A stretch of DNA of 64,000 nt from Rhodohalobacter sp. SW132 (GTDB lineage: Bacteria; Bacteroidota; Rhodothermia; Balneolales; Balneolaceae). This document shows positions 25,944-35,245 of the stretch, piece by piece. The notes beneath the pieces are model-generated. The model did not search any database. It was not told the DNA's origin and saw nothing but the letters and a program-made list of their open reading frames with translations. Positions within the stretch are counted from its first letter, which is position 1. Each line of letters begins with the position of its first letter. The stretch lies in contig NZ_QUOK01000015.1 of the NCBI RefSeq assembly GCF_003390325.1, positions 1 through 64,000 on the forward strand. Reading direction: 5' to 3'. A program made the position numbers and the translations under genes.

Positions 25944-27152
25944 TTGACATCACATCTAAAACACGGACTTTATCTTGTTTTGTGCACGCTGTTATTTTGG
26001 GGATGCACTACGGAATCGCAAGACGGTTTGCCGGCTCACGTGGCCGCTATCGATTCGCTCATTATACTTTCAAACGAGGAGAGGGCGGTCCCTGCCGCCG
26101 ATCTGCAGCCGGTGGCAACGTTTCAGGACTCCTTGTTTTTAAATGAGATTTCATCCGTTATTGCTGATCCCACCGGTGCGGTCTATATAGCCGGTGAATC
26201 GTGGAAACGAACCAAAATTTTCAAGTTCCAGCCTGACGGAACTCTCACTGACAGTCTGGGTGAATACGGAACCGGGTTTGGAGAATTTCAGCAAATCAGC
26301 CGCCTGCAGTTTCGAAGGGATGACCTCTATATTTTTGATGGAGAATTGAACAGGGTAACCATTTATGATACTATAAATAATGAATTTACCGATACACTTG
26401 GCATTTGGCACCAGCCGGATTTGATACCTGTTGACTGGACGGGTGCTGATTCAAAGCCAGTAGCGCTGCTGGGAGAATCTTCCTTCCTCATCTCCCTGCA
26501 CAAGCAAAGAGATCCCGCATATGATCCGATAGGAGCAGTACGATATTTTCGTGCAGATTCGATGGGTAATTCAGATTGGAAGCCGCTCTATGAAATGCCG
26601 GACTTCAGGTATATCGTTGGTGATTACGCCGGCAGGCCCGCCCCCTTCACAATTCCGTTTCCTGAACGTCCGATCGCAGAAGTTTCTGCCGGCGACAGGA
26701 TCTATTCCGCTTATTCTGAAGAATTTTTGATCCGTGTACGTGATGCAGACGGCCGTGAACTGCACTCTTACTACTATCCGAAAGCGAGAGAGCCGCTCGA
26801 TCCCGATGAAGAAATTCATCCCTTGTACAGCCATAACGATCAGCTTCTGAGAGTACGCGAAAGTGCACAATTTCCCGATGAGTGGCCGGCGATTTACTCC
26901 ATAATTGCGGATGATGATAATCGCATCTGGATTTCTGTGATCACGGGTGACCGAAATCAACTCGAATGGTGGGTGGTTGATGACCGGAATGGAGAGCTGA
27001 TCGCAACATTTACCTGGCCGTTTGATAAACCGGTGGTTCATGTTCAGAACGGCCTGATCTACACGGTTGAGCAGGACGATATGGGATTCAAAATTGTAAA
27101 CGCCTACAGATTGGATTTAGCTGACGAGCACCGCGTTCAATCCGCTTACTAA
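25944..27152 (+). CDS. 6-bladed beta-propeller lipoprotein
   Basis: This 402-aa outer-membrane lipoprotein has a signal LYLVLCTLLFWGC with lipidation Cys near residue 21. The body has spaced blade motifs: SSVIADPTGAVYIAGE, ILKFQPDGTLTDSLGEYGTG-like, QFRRDDLYIFDGELNRVTIYD and IIADDDNRIWISV. These NHL-like blades match the 6-bladed propeller family common in Bacteroidota and relatives, whose roles are mostly unknown. The start is a TTG at 25944, since no ATG precedes the signal in frame. It is related in type to the lipoprotein at 31291-32409. Confidence 0.75.
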   Translation: MTSHLKHGLYLVLCTLLFWGCTTESQDGLPAHVAAIDSLIILSNEERAVPAADLQPVATFQDSLFLNEISSVIADPTGAVYIAGESWKRTKIFKFQPDGTLTDSLGEYGTGFGEFQQISRLQFRRDDLYIFDGELNRVTIYDTINNEFTDTLGIWHQPDLIPVDWTGADSKPVALLGESSFLISLHKQRDPAYDPIGAVRYFRADSMGNSDWKPLYEMPDFRYIVGDYAGRPAPFTIPFPERPIAEVSAGDRIYSAYSEEFLIRVRDADGRELHSYYYPKAREPLDPDEEIHPLYSHNDQLLRVRESAQFPDEWPAIYSIIADDDNRIWISVITGDRNQLEWWVVDDRNGELIATFTWPFDKPVVHVQNGLIYTVEQDDMGFKIVNAYRLDLADEHRVQSAY

Positions 27153-27856
27153 TCATCCAGGTAATAAACGATTGTAGATACCACACGTACATTTTTGATG
27201 TGCGGATTGTTGTTATCACGCGGTGAGATGCTAAACTGACCCTGGGATGCAGTTTTGATTTTCCCCAGCCGGCTGTTGGAATCTTCCGCAAATTTCTCAG
27301 CCACTTTCCGGGCCTCTTTCGTCGCTTCTTCAATCATCTCCGGTTTGATGTCGTTCAAACGGGTGAACAGGTATTCGGCACGGTCGTAGTACTCATCACC
27401 GGTAATGGTTACGCCCTGCTTTCCGAGTTCCACCATTTGGTTCATAATATTGCGGGTTCCCTGAACATCATCCGTGTAAACAGTTATCGTCTGTACGGCT
27501 ACATACCGAAACTGGAAATTACTGTCTCCATAAAATTGGGCTGAACGGTCGGTTACCACCGGTGTGGCTGAAGAAATGGCCTCAGGCGATATTCCATTGT
27601 CCTGCAAAAACTGCCTCACTTTTTCACTGCTTTCATCCAGCTTTTGATAGATTTCTTCAAGATTATTGCCGGTCTCGGTATAACGAATTGGCCAGATTAC
27701 AATATCGGCAAGATGCTCCTGTTCGGAAAGCCCGCGGACCGTAACCGTGCGGTCGTACTGCTTAAAGGTATTAACGGAGGATTTCAGGAAGAGCCCGATT
27801 ACCAGGCATCCGGCAAGAAATGCGATGCCCCCAATGATAGATGAATATTTTTTCAT
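27149..27856 (-). CDS. SIMPL domain (DUF541) protein
   Basis: This 235-aa protein is membrane-anchored by one N-terminal helix (IIGGIAFLAGCLVIGLFL). The SIMPL/DUF541 body has TVTVRGLSEQEHLADIVIWPI and VAVQTITVYTDDV, and ends with a strand before VYYLDD. Family members form ring-like oligomers in the periplasm; their role is poorly known. The ATG at 27854-27856 is used: the extra 49 residues of the longer frame are unlike the family. It converges with the propeller gene; the two stops overlap by 4 bp. Confidence 0.85.
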   Translation of the reverse strand: MKKYSSIIGGIAFLAGCLVIGLFLKSSVNTFKQYDRTVTVRGLSEQEHLADIVIWPIRYTETGNNLEEIYQKLDESSEKVRQFLQDNGISPEAISSATPVVTDRSAQFYGDSNFQFRYVAVQTITVYTDDVQGTRNIMNQMVELGKQGVTITGDEYYDRAEYLFTRLNDIKPEMIEEATKEARKVAEKFAEDSNSRLGKIKTASQGQFSISPRDNNNPHIKNVRVVSTIVYYLDD

Positions 27857-28038
27857 GATCTGTTTTGTGAAGAAATAAGGTGAGAATTCGAAGCCATTCA
27901 ACGAACCATAAATTACGGAGTTGTGGAATGATGATACATAGCTTCTAAAAATAGAATAGAGGAAATATCGGTTTTGTTCCCGAACTAAAAAAAGATGAAG
28001 CATCTGACTTCACCTTTTTTGAAATAGTTTCACCGGAA

Positions 28039-29241
28039 TTATCCCTTCGGTACAAATGACTGAATTCCAGTAATTTCGCGCCCCAGGATCAATCCGTGGA
28101 TGTCATACGTGCCTTCGTAGGTATTCACCGATTCGAGGTTTACCATATGATGGATCACGCGATATTCCCCTGAGATTCCGTTTCCGCCGTGCATATCCCG
28201 CGCAACACGGGCGATTTCGAGCGCTTTGCCTACATTATTTCTCTTGGCGAGCGACACCATAGAAGGGTGGAGACGCCCTTCGTCTTTCAGTTTGCCCAGC
28301 CTCCAGGCGAGCATCTGCATGGAAGTGATGTCGGTAAGCATATCGGCCAGTTTGGTTTGAGGAAGCTGGTTAGCCGCTATCGGTTTGCCAAACTGCTTAC
28401 GGTCGAGCACATATTGCCGCGATTTTTCATAGCAGAATTCGGCAGCTCCAACGGCGCCCCACGCAATCCCGTATCGGGCACTGTTCAGGCACATAAACGG
28501 TCCTTTAAGTCCGCGGATATCGGGAAACACATTTTCATCGGGTACAAACACATCTTCAAAAACCAGCTCACCGGTGGAGGAGGCTCGCAGACTCATTTTA
28601 TGTTTCGTAGCCGGAGCGGAAAATCCATCCATCCCTTTTTCAACCAGGAAGCCGCGAATAACCGGCTCATCATCTTTCTTCTCTTTTGCTTTGGCCCAAA
28701 CTACAGCCACATCGGCAATAGGGGAGTTAGTGATCCACATCTTTGCACCATTCAGTTTCCATCCGCCGTCTGTTTTAATCGCGGTGGTGGTCATTGAACC
28801 GGGATCAGATCCGTGATCAGGCTCCGTCAATCCAAAGCATCCGATAATTTCACCGGATGCCAGGCGCGGTAAAAACTTCTGTTTCTGATCTTCGGTGCCA
28901 AAAATGGAAATGGGATACATCACCAAAGAGGATTGAACCGACATAAATGACCGGTAACCGGAATCTACCCGTTCCACCTCGCGGGCAATGAGTCCGTACG
29001 CGGTCTGGCTGGCACCCACGCCACCATACTCCGGGTCAATTGTAGCACCCAGCAGTCCGAGATCCCCCATCTCTTTCGCCATCTCGATATCAAAAACCTC
29101 ATCCTGGTTTCCCTTGAGCGCGCGGGGTTCAAGTTTCGACTGTGCATACTCCCTTGCTGATTCCATGATCATCTTATCATCTTCGGAGAGTTCAGATTCA
29201 AACAGGTAGGCGTCGTTGATGTTAAAAGAGTTATTTGACAT
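28039..29241 (-). CDS. gcdH: Glutaryl-CoA dehydrogenase
   Basis: This 400-aa FAD acyl-CoA dehydrogenase oxidatively decarboxylates glutaryl-CoA to crotonyl-CoA in lysine/tryptophan breakdown, passing electrons to ETF. The signature [14 protein letters not shown], the helix [18 protein letters not shown] and the catalytic Glu in NTYEGTYD followed by [11 protein letters not shown] are the GCDH version rather than the straight-chain one. Its electrons could enter the fixABCX system encoded 7-11 kb to the right. A stand-alone gene. Confidence 0.93.
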   Translation of the reverse strand: MSNNSFNINDAYLFESELSEDDKMIMESAREYAQSKLEPRALKGNQDEVFDIEMAKEMGDLGLLGATIDPEYGGVGASQTAYGLIAREVERVDSGYRSFMSVQSSLVMYPISIFGTEDQKQKFLPRLASGEIIGCFGLTEPDHGSDPGSMTTTAIKTDGGWKLNGAKMWITNSPIADVAVVWAKAKEKKDDEPVIRGFLVEKGMDGFSAPATKHKMSLRASSTGELVFEDVFVPDENVFPDIRGLKGPFMCLNSARYGIAWGAVGAAEFCYEKSRQYVLDRKQFGKPIAANQLPQTKLADMLTDITSMQMLAWRLGKLKDEGRLHPSMVSLAKRNNVGKALEIARVARDMHGGNGISGEYRVIHHMVNLESVNTYEGTYDIHGLILGREITGIQSFVPKG

Positions 29242-29400
29242 GGCAGAAATCGTTTAAAATCGGTGTGATATTTTTGCTTATACAATGTACAGAAATCACC
29301 CAGGTAAATCACCCGGATTCTTCATTATCCTGAGTGTGGAATGATTGATGAAATGTTGTGATTTGTTGAGGTTACGCACGCCAATTATTCAGTTAAAAGT

Positions 29401-30216
29401 TTAAGATGAAGCATCGAAACCTTCATCAAATACTTTGTGATAATAAGACAGAACAAATAGATAAATACCATATACCATCAGTCCTCCCGCAGTAATTCCG
29501 AGGACCCAGATGCCGTACGGCTGATCGCGCAAAGAGCTAAGTGCCTCGGAAAGGCCGCCGGCTTCTTCGGCATCAAACGTTACTGATGCCCGGTAAAAGA
29601 GGAATGCCATCATGCAGTAAACCAAACCCCAGGCTGCAACTCCAATACGTCCAAGCCATCTCAAGATTCCCATTTCTTTCTCGTTCATCGATTTTTCACT
29701 GAAACTCGATTCAAATGTAGCATACCAGGAAGAGTAGAATTGATACAGTCCGCCGATCAGAAGTAAACCGGCAGCTATCATGATCAGCCAACTACCGAAA
29801 GGCAGCTCAAGGATCCGTTCCACCCACACTTCCGTAGTTTCATCACCATCCGGAGTATTCAGTCCCTGCAGAATTTGCCAGGCAGCATATGACATGGAGA
29901 TGTAAATACATCCGACAATGAAATCGATCGCCCGCATAAATTTTACTTTCCCGGAACTGCCCCGGTTTTCAGGATCTTTGATGGCCTGAACCATTCTCCA
30001 AATGGCATGTGCGATCAGGCCGGCAATAATACCGATCAGCAGAACCGACCCGAATGGCTGATTGATAAACTCACGAAACGCATCGGTTGCGTCAGAGGTT
30101 TCTCCTCCCATCCCGATGGCTGTTTGCATCGTCAGCAGACCCACCATAAAATAGACCAGACCTTTGGCGATATATCCGATGCGGGCGATTACAAAGATGG
30201 GGGTTTGCTTATTCAT
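29401..30216 (-). CDS. DUF1206 integral membrane protein
   Basis: This 271-aa inner-membrane protein has six hydrophobic segments in three repeated pairs. Each repeat opens with a pattern like RIGYIAKGLVYFMVG, R..DFIVGCIYISMSY or RIGVAAWGLVYCMMA and ends with G...A.G.G. This three-fold internal repeat is the DUF1206 architecture. Function is unknown. Confidence 0.85.
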   Translation of the reverse strand: MNKQTPIFVIARIGYIAKGLVYFMVGLLTMQTAIGMGGETSDATDAFREFINQPFGSVLLIGIIAGLIAHAIWRMVQAIKDPENRGSSGKVKFMRAIDFIVGCIYISMSYAAWQILQGLNTPDGDETTEVWVERILELPFGSWLIMIAAGLLLIGGLYQFYSSWYATFESSFSEKSMNEKEMGILRWLGRIGVAAWGLVYCMMAFLFYRASVTFDAEEAGGLSEALSSLRDQPYGIWVLGITAGGLMVYGIYLFVLSYYHKVFDEGFDASS

Positions 30217-30310
30217 TTAACATTCTCCTTGTTTGGACACAAACTACGGCATATACAATCTATAACTAATCAATCAAACTTCCATCAAGAATATCGTGTG
30301 GTGCAGGGCT

Positions 30311-30350
30311 AAAAAAAAAGCCACACACCGGTTTCGATGTGTGGCTTTTT
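30311..30350. terminator. Bidirectional terminator hairpin (left copy)
   Basis: A 9-bp stem (AGCCACACA / TGTGTGGCT) with an A-run before and a T-run after, so it can stop transcription from either side. It is part of the left direct repeat. Confidence 0.75.
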
Positions 30351-30424
30351 CTGGGACTACTGGGAACTATTCGTTGTAACCCATTTCGTTTTTGAGGATG
30401 CGCGTAAGAATCAGCCGCTGAATT
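30313..30424 (-). pseudogene. Left copy of a 112-bp direct repeat: relic of the acyl-CoA dehydrogenase 3' end plus terminator
   Basis: These 112 bases match 32417-32528 with three substitutions. The right copy is the last 18 codons, stop and terminator of the acyl-CoA dehydrogenase gene. Here, read on the minus strand, the relic still encodes [18 protein letters not shown] and the stop, but similarity ends abruptly at 30424, so it is a fragment. It also contains a good hairpin: AGCCACACA (30319-30327) with TGTGTGGCT (30338-30346), with A- and T-runs on both sides. Confidence 0.92.
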
Positions 30425-30440
30425 AAATGTGAGATTTAAC

Positions 30441-30463
30441 ATATTGTGTTGACAACATAATAT
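30441..30463. repeat. 23-bp near-palindrome just inside the left junction
   Basis: ATATTGTGTTG (30441-30451) and CAACATAATAT (30453-30463) are inverted copies with one mismatch around a single A. It lies 17 bp inside the edge of the segment bounded by the direct repeat and could be an operator or part of the element's end. Confidence 0.6.
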
Positions 30464-30667
30464 TGCCAAAATTTCAAGTGGTATGAAAATTAGAAACTTG
30501 AGAGTTGGTTAAAACACTTATTAAGTAATAAACATTTTTGGTTAAGAAGAATTTTAGTATACTACTTAAGGCGTAATAAGTACAGGCTCAGTGACCGAAA
30601 AAAAACGGGAAATGACAGTTGCAGAATTCACTCTCCATTTCTTATTAAATTTAGCATTTTAAAAATT

Positions 30668-31294
30668 ATGAGTAAAAAAGTTGGTTTAATAGCCTATTTG
30701 GTGCTGCTAACATTTGCGTGTGAATCTGAAAATGGAAAGAATTTTTCCACTACTGATAGGAGTACTTCAGAACATAATGAGCCGCCCAGAAATCCTCTTG
30801 AACCAATTGAGAGTCTTCAGGTTGTTTATATTGGAGCCTCTAATTGTAATCACTGTTCAAGTGATGAGGCAATTGAAAAGATCACATTCATCAAGAATAG
30901 ATTAAATGAAGTTGCTGACCATTTGGGATATCAAACGTGGTTCACTGGAATTGCTGCCGACGAAGATCCTGTTTCCGGGTATGAACATTTAAAAGAAACG
31001 TGGCCATATCATGAAATCAACACTGGCGCATATTACTACAACTGGGGACATATGGAATACATTTGGGGTGAGGGTGATTTTGCAGGTCAGGGCAGTGTAC
31101 CACAAATATTAATTAATCGATCAACGTACAGAATTGAACCGGCTGGAATGGGGATCGGAAATGCGTTTAGGGAAGAACAATTAGTTAAAAGATATTCAGG
31201 CTCTCAGGATCTGGCACTTTTATATGAGAAGCTTATGGAAGATGATTTTGAAAAAATAGCCACTCAGTTAGGGATAAATAGCTTAGCGGATTGA
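30668..31294 (+). CDS. Thioredoxin-like lipoprotein
   Basis: This 208-aa lipoprotein has a signal KKVGLIAYLVLLTFAC with Cys18. The mature N-terminus has a strand VVYIGASNCNHCSSDE with a CNHC motif in the position of the thioredoxin CxxC, followed by helix KITFIKNRLNEVADHLG and, later, a GSVPQILINR segment with the cis-Pro of a thioredoxin fold. It may be a thiol-disulfide protein in the periplasm. It overlaps the next gene by 4 bp. Base composition is visibly more AT-rich than the acyl-CoA dehydrogenase genes on either side. Confidence 0.75.
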   Translation: MSKKVGLIAYLVLLTFACESENGKNFSTTDRSTSEHNEPPRNPLEPIESLQVVYIGASNCNHCSSDEAIEKITFIKNRLNEVADHLGYQTWFTGIAADEDPVSGYEHLKETWPYHEINTGAYYYNWGHMEYIWGEGDFAGQGSVPQILINRSTYRIEPAGMGIGNAFREEQLVKRYSGSQDLALLYEKLMEDDFEKIATQLGINSLAD

Positions 31295-32409
31295 TCATGA
31301 GGCAGCTTCTTTGGGGATTTCTGTCCTTGTTATTTTTCTGTACTGCATGTGATAAGTCAGATGAAACAAGAATTGTAGAGCATCCTGATTATAATCTGAT
31401 ACCATATGCAGAGTATGATTATACATTAATGTCCAAAAATCAGGACTTGTCTGAATTTGGATCTGATTTGCCTCGTCAGGTTGAGATACTGGCCCGATTT
31501 TTGGAATCTCCCAATCAGATTGAAGCTACACCAGTCGTCTTGAGAAATTCATGGGGAGCAAAAGCAGTTAGCGTCGACGAAAGGCTCATTCTATTACATA
31601 TCGCAAGCGATCAACTTTTAGAGTATGATCTTTCAGATAGTAGTATTACTGAAACCGCCCCGTTTGGAAGGGGACCCGGGGATATTGCTTATGCTAACGA
31701 CCTCATAAAGCATAATAATAAAATCCTATTGCCACGCGATGATCATAAAATTACAGTTTTTGACTGTGATAATGAGCCGTGTGAATATAAAATTTCAATT
31801 CCTACGGATGTATCGGCTAAATCTTTAGCAGTTATGAACAACGATTTTGCTGTAATGGGAACCCGTTATGATGGTCAAATTGAAAAAAATATTACTATAT
31901 ATACAGCGGAAGGTGAAAGCGTGCATTCATTTGGGGAGTATTATCAAACGAATGACTTTTATTTGAAAAATTTATTAATGCAAGGTACTATCCGATCAAG
32001 CGATTTATTGAATTATTATCTTATTGCCTATAACCGATTACCTTTTTTATTCATATTCAATGATGATGGCGATTTGATTCATAAGATGAGACTGGAAACA
32101 TATAATCAGACAATCCATGAATACGACACAATATCAAGGCGTGTTACTACGACCCCAAAAGGAGGGATATCTGATTTGTTTCAAGTCGATGATACAAATT
32201 TTGTAATATCCGTGACTTCATATGGCAATTCATCGTATGATTATGATAGGGAGGTTTCCTTTTATCTAATTAATCTTACAGAACAGACATCTTACTACAT
32301 TGGAACGCATCACCATCAAGGGGATGGTAACATATCTATACAACTGACGGATTTGGGTGTTGTAGTTATTGTTGGAGGAGAGGTGAACCTGTTTAGAAAC
32401 AGAAACTAA
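31291..32409 (+). CDS. 6-bladed beta-propeller lipoprotein, co-transcribed with thioredoxin-like lipoprotein
   Basis: This 372-aa lipoprotein has a signal LLWGFLSLLFFCTAC with lipidation Cys near 20. Repeated strands such as KAVSVDERLILLHIASDQLLEYDL, NNKILLPRDDHKITVFD and VDDTNFVISVTSYG give a propeller pattern. This pairing of a propeller lipoprotein with a thioredoxin-like one recurs in Bacteroidota-type genomes (recalled, not searched), but its substrate is unknown. The gene starts at an ATG overlapping the upstream stop (ATGA region) and ends just before a bidirectional terminator. Confidence 0.72.
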   Translation: MIMRQLLWGFLSLLFFCTACDKSDETRIVEHPDYNLIPYAEYDYTLMSKNQDLSEFGSDLPRQVEILARFLESPNQIEATPVVLRNSWGAKAVSVDERLILLHIASDQLLEYDLSDSSITETAPFGRGPGDIAYANDLIKHNNKILLPRDDHKITVFDCDNEPCEYKISIPTDVSAKSLAVMNNDFAVMGTRYDGQIEKNITIYTAEGESVHSFGEYYQTNDFYLKNLLMQGTIRSSDLLNYYLIAYNRLPFLFIFNDDGDLIHKMRLETYNQTIHEYDTISRRVTTTPKGGISDLFQVDDTNFVISVTSYGNSSYDYDREVSFYLINLTEQTSYYIGTHHHQGDGNISIQLTDLGVVVIVGGEVNLFRNRN

Positions 32410-32416
32410 TAATAAT

Positions 32417-32455
32417 AAAAAAAGCCACACACCGGTTTCGATATGTGGCTTTTTC
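32417..32455. terminator. Bidirectional terminator between propeller lipoprotein and acyl-CoA dehydrogenase
   Basis: AGCCACACA / TATGTGGCT stem with one mismatch, an A-run to the left and a T-run to the right. It serves the plus-strand lipoprotein gene and the minus-strand dehydrogenase gene, which converge here. Confidence 0.8.
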
Positions 32456-32528
32456 TGGGACTATTGGGAACTATTCGTTGTAACCCATTTCGTTTTTGAG
32501 GATGCGCGCAAGAATCAGCCGCTGAATT
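32417..32528 (-). repeat. Right copy of the 112-bp direct repeat (functional acyl-CoA dehydrogenase 3' end)
   Basis: This copy is intact as part of the acyl-CoA dehydrogenase gene and terminator. It differs from 30313-30424 at three positions. The segment between the two copies (30425-32416) carries the two lipoprotein genes. Confidence 0.92.
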
Positions 32529-33661
32529 TCGGAGGTTCCTTCCCCAATGGTCATCAATTTGGAGTCGCGCAGAAATCGTTCTACATGGTACTCCTTGGTA
32601 TAACCATACCCGCCGTGAATCTGGATGGCATCCAGCGCGGCGCGTTCTGATAGTTCCGAGGCAAAAAGCTTGGCCATAGACGCTTCTTTTGTATATGATT
32701 TTCCGCGGTCTTTTCGCCAGGCGGCTCGATGGACCAGCAGACGTGCCGCATCAATTTCAACCGCCATGTTCACCATTTTATGCTCGATAGCCTGGAAATC
32801 TCCAATCGATTTACCAAACTGTTTGCGCTCCTTCGCATATTTCATCGACTCTTCCAGGGCTCCGCGCGCAATTCCTATCGACAATGCACCGATCCCGATC
32901 CGCCCGCCGTCCAGAACTTTCATGGTGTCGATAAATCCTTTTCCAAGTTCTCCAAGCAGGTTATCCAGGGGAATTTTTACATTTTCGAAAACTACTTCTG
33001 TGGTGTCGGATGAATTCATCCCGAGCTTATGCATCGGGGGCCCCGGTTTCACTCCGTCCATGGTGCGTTCAACGATAAAGGCACTAATCCCTTTGGTGCC
33101 CAGGGTTGGGTCCGTTTTAGCAAGAACTACGTAAACATCTCCGACTGAACCCTGTGTGATGAAAATTTTACTGCCGTTGATGATCCAGTGATCTCCTTGC
33201 TTAACGGCTGTGGTCTTCATACCTGACGCGTCGCTTCCTGATCCGGGCTCTGTCAGGCACCATGCACCGAGTTTCTCGCCTCTTGCAAGCGGAGTGAGAT
33301 ATTTCTGTTTCTGTTCGTGAGATCCCGCAAGGGCGATGTGTCCGCTCCCAAGCGAGGTGTGCGAAGCAACAGTGAGGGCAAGTGAAGCATCCCAGCGGGC
33401 AATCTCTTCAATGGCGAGGCAGAAACTGACGGTATCGAAACCGGCACCGCCATATTTTTCATCATGATAAATTCCAAGAAGGCCCTGATCGGCCAGCATC
33501 TTTACAATTTCGTGGGGGAAAGATTTGTTGTGATCCCGATCCATCACATCCGGTGCGATGTGGCGTTCTGCGAAATCACGAACACTGTCGCGGATCATCT
33601 GCTGATCTTCGGACAGCTCAAAAGATAAATTTTCTGTTCGTTCAAGTACTTCTAAACTCAT
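32471..33661 (-). CDS. Acyl-CoA dehydrogenase (short/medium-chain type)
   Basis: This 396-aa FAD enzyme introduces the alpha-beta double bond into acyl-CoAs and hands electrons to ETF. Signature 1 ([15 protein letters not shown]), signature 2 region ([22 protein letters not shown]) and the catalytic Glu in [14 protein letters not shown] fit the butyryl/medium-chain branch. The ATG at 33659-33661 is used; a GTG at 33700 would add 13 poorly conserved residues. Its 3' end is duplicated at 30313-30424. Confidence 0.93.
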   Translation of the reverse strand: MSLEVLERTENLSFELSEDQQMIRDSVRDFAERHIAPDVMDRDHNKSFPHEIVKMLADQGLLGIYHDEKYGGAGFDTVSFCLAIEEIARWDASLALTVASHTSLGSGHIALAGSHEQKQKYLTPLARGEKLGAWCLTEPGSGSDASGMKTTAVKQGDHWIINGSKIFITQGSVGDVYVVLAKTDPTLGTKGISAFIVERTMDGVKPGPPMHKLGMNSSDTTEVVFENVKIPLDNLLGELGKGFIDTMKVLDGGRIGIGALSIGIARGALEESMKYAKERKQFGKSIGDFQAIEHKMVNMAVEIDAARLLVHRAAWRKDRGKSYTKEASMAKLFASELSERAALDAIQIHGGYGYTKEYHVERFLRDSKLMTIGEGTSEIQRLILARILKNEMGYNE

Positions 33662-34028
33662 GGTTGTGAATATGTTTAAGTTGATTGGAAACGCTTCCAC
33701 AAGATAACGATTTAAAAGCAGATTTCATTTGGCTAATCCTGTTAAAAAGAAGTAACGAATCATTCTGGAACAAATGATCAAAATAACAAACCCCTCAGCA
33801 GAAATAATTGCAGCTTACATACATGAAAAGCCCTGATATTTAAAATTTTTATAACTAAAAAATCGGTTTAAAGTGTTTCAGGGGCGTTTATAAGGTTCTG
33901 ATGATCGTTTAAGTTTTCATTTAAAAAACTTGGAACAATCAGTACTGGTTCTACTACGAGTCATCAGTAGCATCGATGGTGCTGCACAATTAATTAAATG
34001 AATAATAAATCAATCAGAGGTAATAGAC
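33662..34028. other. Intergenic region between divergent genes
   Basis: About 365 bp should hold the promoters of the acyl-CoA dehydrogenase and of the first carboxypeptidase-regulatory-like gene. An AGAGG Shine-Dalgarno-like site precedes the latter. Nothing else is seen. Confidence 0.5.
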
Positions 34029-34448
34029 ATGTTAAATAAAACATTCATGACAGCAGGAACACTCATACTTAGTATGATGGTTTTGATGGCTGCAACGCAA
34101 GTTGAGACACTCAACTCTAATTCTGAGCACGATCTGGATCGCGTGGAAACCCTGGAAGGTGAGGTAGTCGATGCCAACACTGAAGAGGGTATACCCGATG
34201 CAACTGTGTATCTTATTAAAGGAAACGATCGTGCCAATGCCGATTCAACCACAACTGACTTTTCCGGAGAGTTCTCCTTTGAAGGGTTGGAAGAAGATTC
34301 CTATACTCTTGAAGTAGAAGCAAGAGGATATGAAACAAAGGAAAAAGATGTTGAGGTGAAAGGCGACCGTGATCAAGACCGTGATCGCGATGAGTATGGA
34401 GATAAAGATAAAGATAAAGTGAAAATTGAACTTGAGCCTGAATATTAA
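34029..34448 (+). CDS. Small secreted carboxypeptidase-regulatory-like domain protein, with charged tail
   Basis: This 139-aa protein has a signal peptide (to about residue 22, MVLMAAT). A single beta-sandwich CarboxypepD_reg-like domain follows: LEGEVVDANTEEGIPDATVYL, DFSGEFSFEGLEEDSYTLEV and GYETKEKDV, the usual 'gain a value, become sensible' pattern. The C-terminus is highly acidic/basic with a DRDxDRDEYGDKDKDK run. First of three similar neighbouring genes; likely an independent transcript with its own terminator. Confidence 0.78.
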   Translation: MLNKTFMTAGTLILSMMVLMAATQVETLNSNSEHDLDRVETLEGEVVDANTEEGIPDATVYLIKGNDRANADSTTTDFSGEFSFEGLEEDSYTLEVEARGYETKEKDVEVKGDRDQDRDRDEYGDKDKDKVKIELEPEY

Positions 34449-34471
34449 ATTTTAAGTTCAGATTAAGTAAG

Positions 34472-34507
34472 GGTGCAAATCTGTTAAAAGGTTTGCACCT
34501 TTTTTTT
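34472..34507 (+). terminator. Rho-independent terminator
   Basis: GGTGCAAA (34472-34479) pairs with TTTGCACC (34492-34499), followed by eight Ts. It lies 24 bp past the first small gene. Confidence 0.88.
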
Positions 34508-34698
34508 GTCCATAATATTACAATTTCAATCGATTCTGAGGGTTAAAAGCCTTCAATCTCAATAAAATCAGATGCGGTTAAATTCGATGATTTCAGCCAA
34601 AAAGAACGATTTCAAATTTAATTTCATTTTTTATGAAACAAATTAGTACCATTATAATAATTAAAAGTGATACTCTAACTTAAACCAGACCAATAGTT

Positions 34699-35028
34699 AT
34701 GCTTAACAAAACGATTCTACCACTCGCTACAATATTCTTAATGTTCTTTGCCGTTGCCTGTGGATCATCAGGAATGGTTGGATCTGATGATCAAACTGCA
34801 GTTGCAGGGGTAGTACTTGACTCTGAGTCATACGACCGAATTGCAAATGCTACTGTAACTCTTACAGGTGAAGATAAATCTACGGTAACGAATGAAAATG
34901 GAGTGTTTACATTTGTTGATGTAGGAGTTGGTACTCATGATGTAACTGTTGAGTCAGACTCTCACGGAACCGTTGAAACTACCATTGATGTTGAACAGGG
35001 TGGCTCACGGGTCGAAATTAAACTCTGA
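34699..35028 (+). CDS. Small lipoprotein with carboxypeptidase-regulatory-like domain
   Basis: This 109-aa protein starts like its neighbour (MLNKT) but has a lipobox, AVAC (Cys21), so it is a lipoprotein. The domain shows VAGVVLDSESYDRIANATVTL and NENGVFTFVDVGVGTHDVTV, the same fold pattern. It would sit on the inner or outer membrane facing the periplasm. Own terminator follows. Confidence 0.78.
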   Translation: MLNKTILPLATIFLMFFAVACGSSGMVGSDDQTAVAGVVLDSESYDRIANATVTLTGEDKSTVTNENGVFTFVDVGVGTHDVTVESDSHGTVETTIDVEQGGSRVEIKL

Positions 35029-35091
35029 AAAAGCTGAAAATTTTCCGGATGTGTTAAATGTATTACATTTTTCATCATCTGAACTGCTTAT

Positions 35092-35129
35092 AAAGCTCTC
35101 TTCATTTGGTTGAAGAGAGCTTTTTTTTT
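35092..35129 (+). terminator. Rho-independent terminator
   Basis: AGCTCTCTTCA (35094-35104) pairs perfectly with TGAAGAGAGCT (35111-35121), followed by a long T-run. It lies about 65 bp past the lipoprotein stop. Confidence 0.92.
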
Positions 35130-35245
35130 CATACATGGTAAGTCATATTCAAATTTGCCAAAAATTTCGATTGGCAGACCTATTGCAATCCCGTTCGCTC
35201 TCTACTCCAATACTATCTTTTTTTAATCATAAGTGGTTTAATTCC

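Larger units (their letters stand above)
30217..30667. other. Spacer holding a duplicated acyl-CoA dehydrogenase 3' end and the left end of an inserted segment
   Basis: This stretch holds the DUF1206 promoter, the left copy of a 112-bp direct repeat (30313-30424), a 23-bp near-palindrome at 30441-30463, and an AT-rich leader for the first lipoprotein gene. No gene of its own. Confidence 0.75.

Noticed and set aside
27857-28003. Extended N-terminus for the SIMPL protein
   Set aside because: The 49 extra residues are unlike the family and precede a good start with a membrane anchor.
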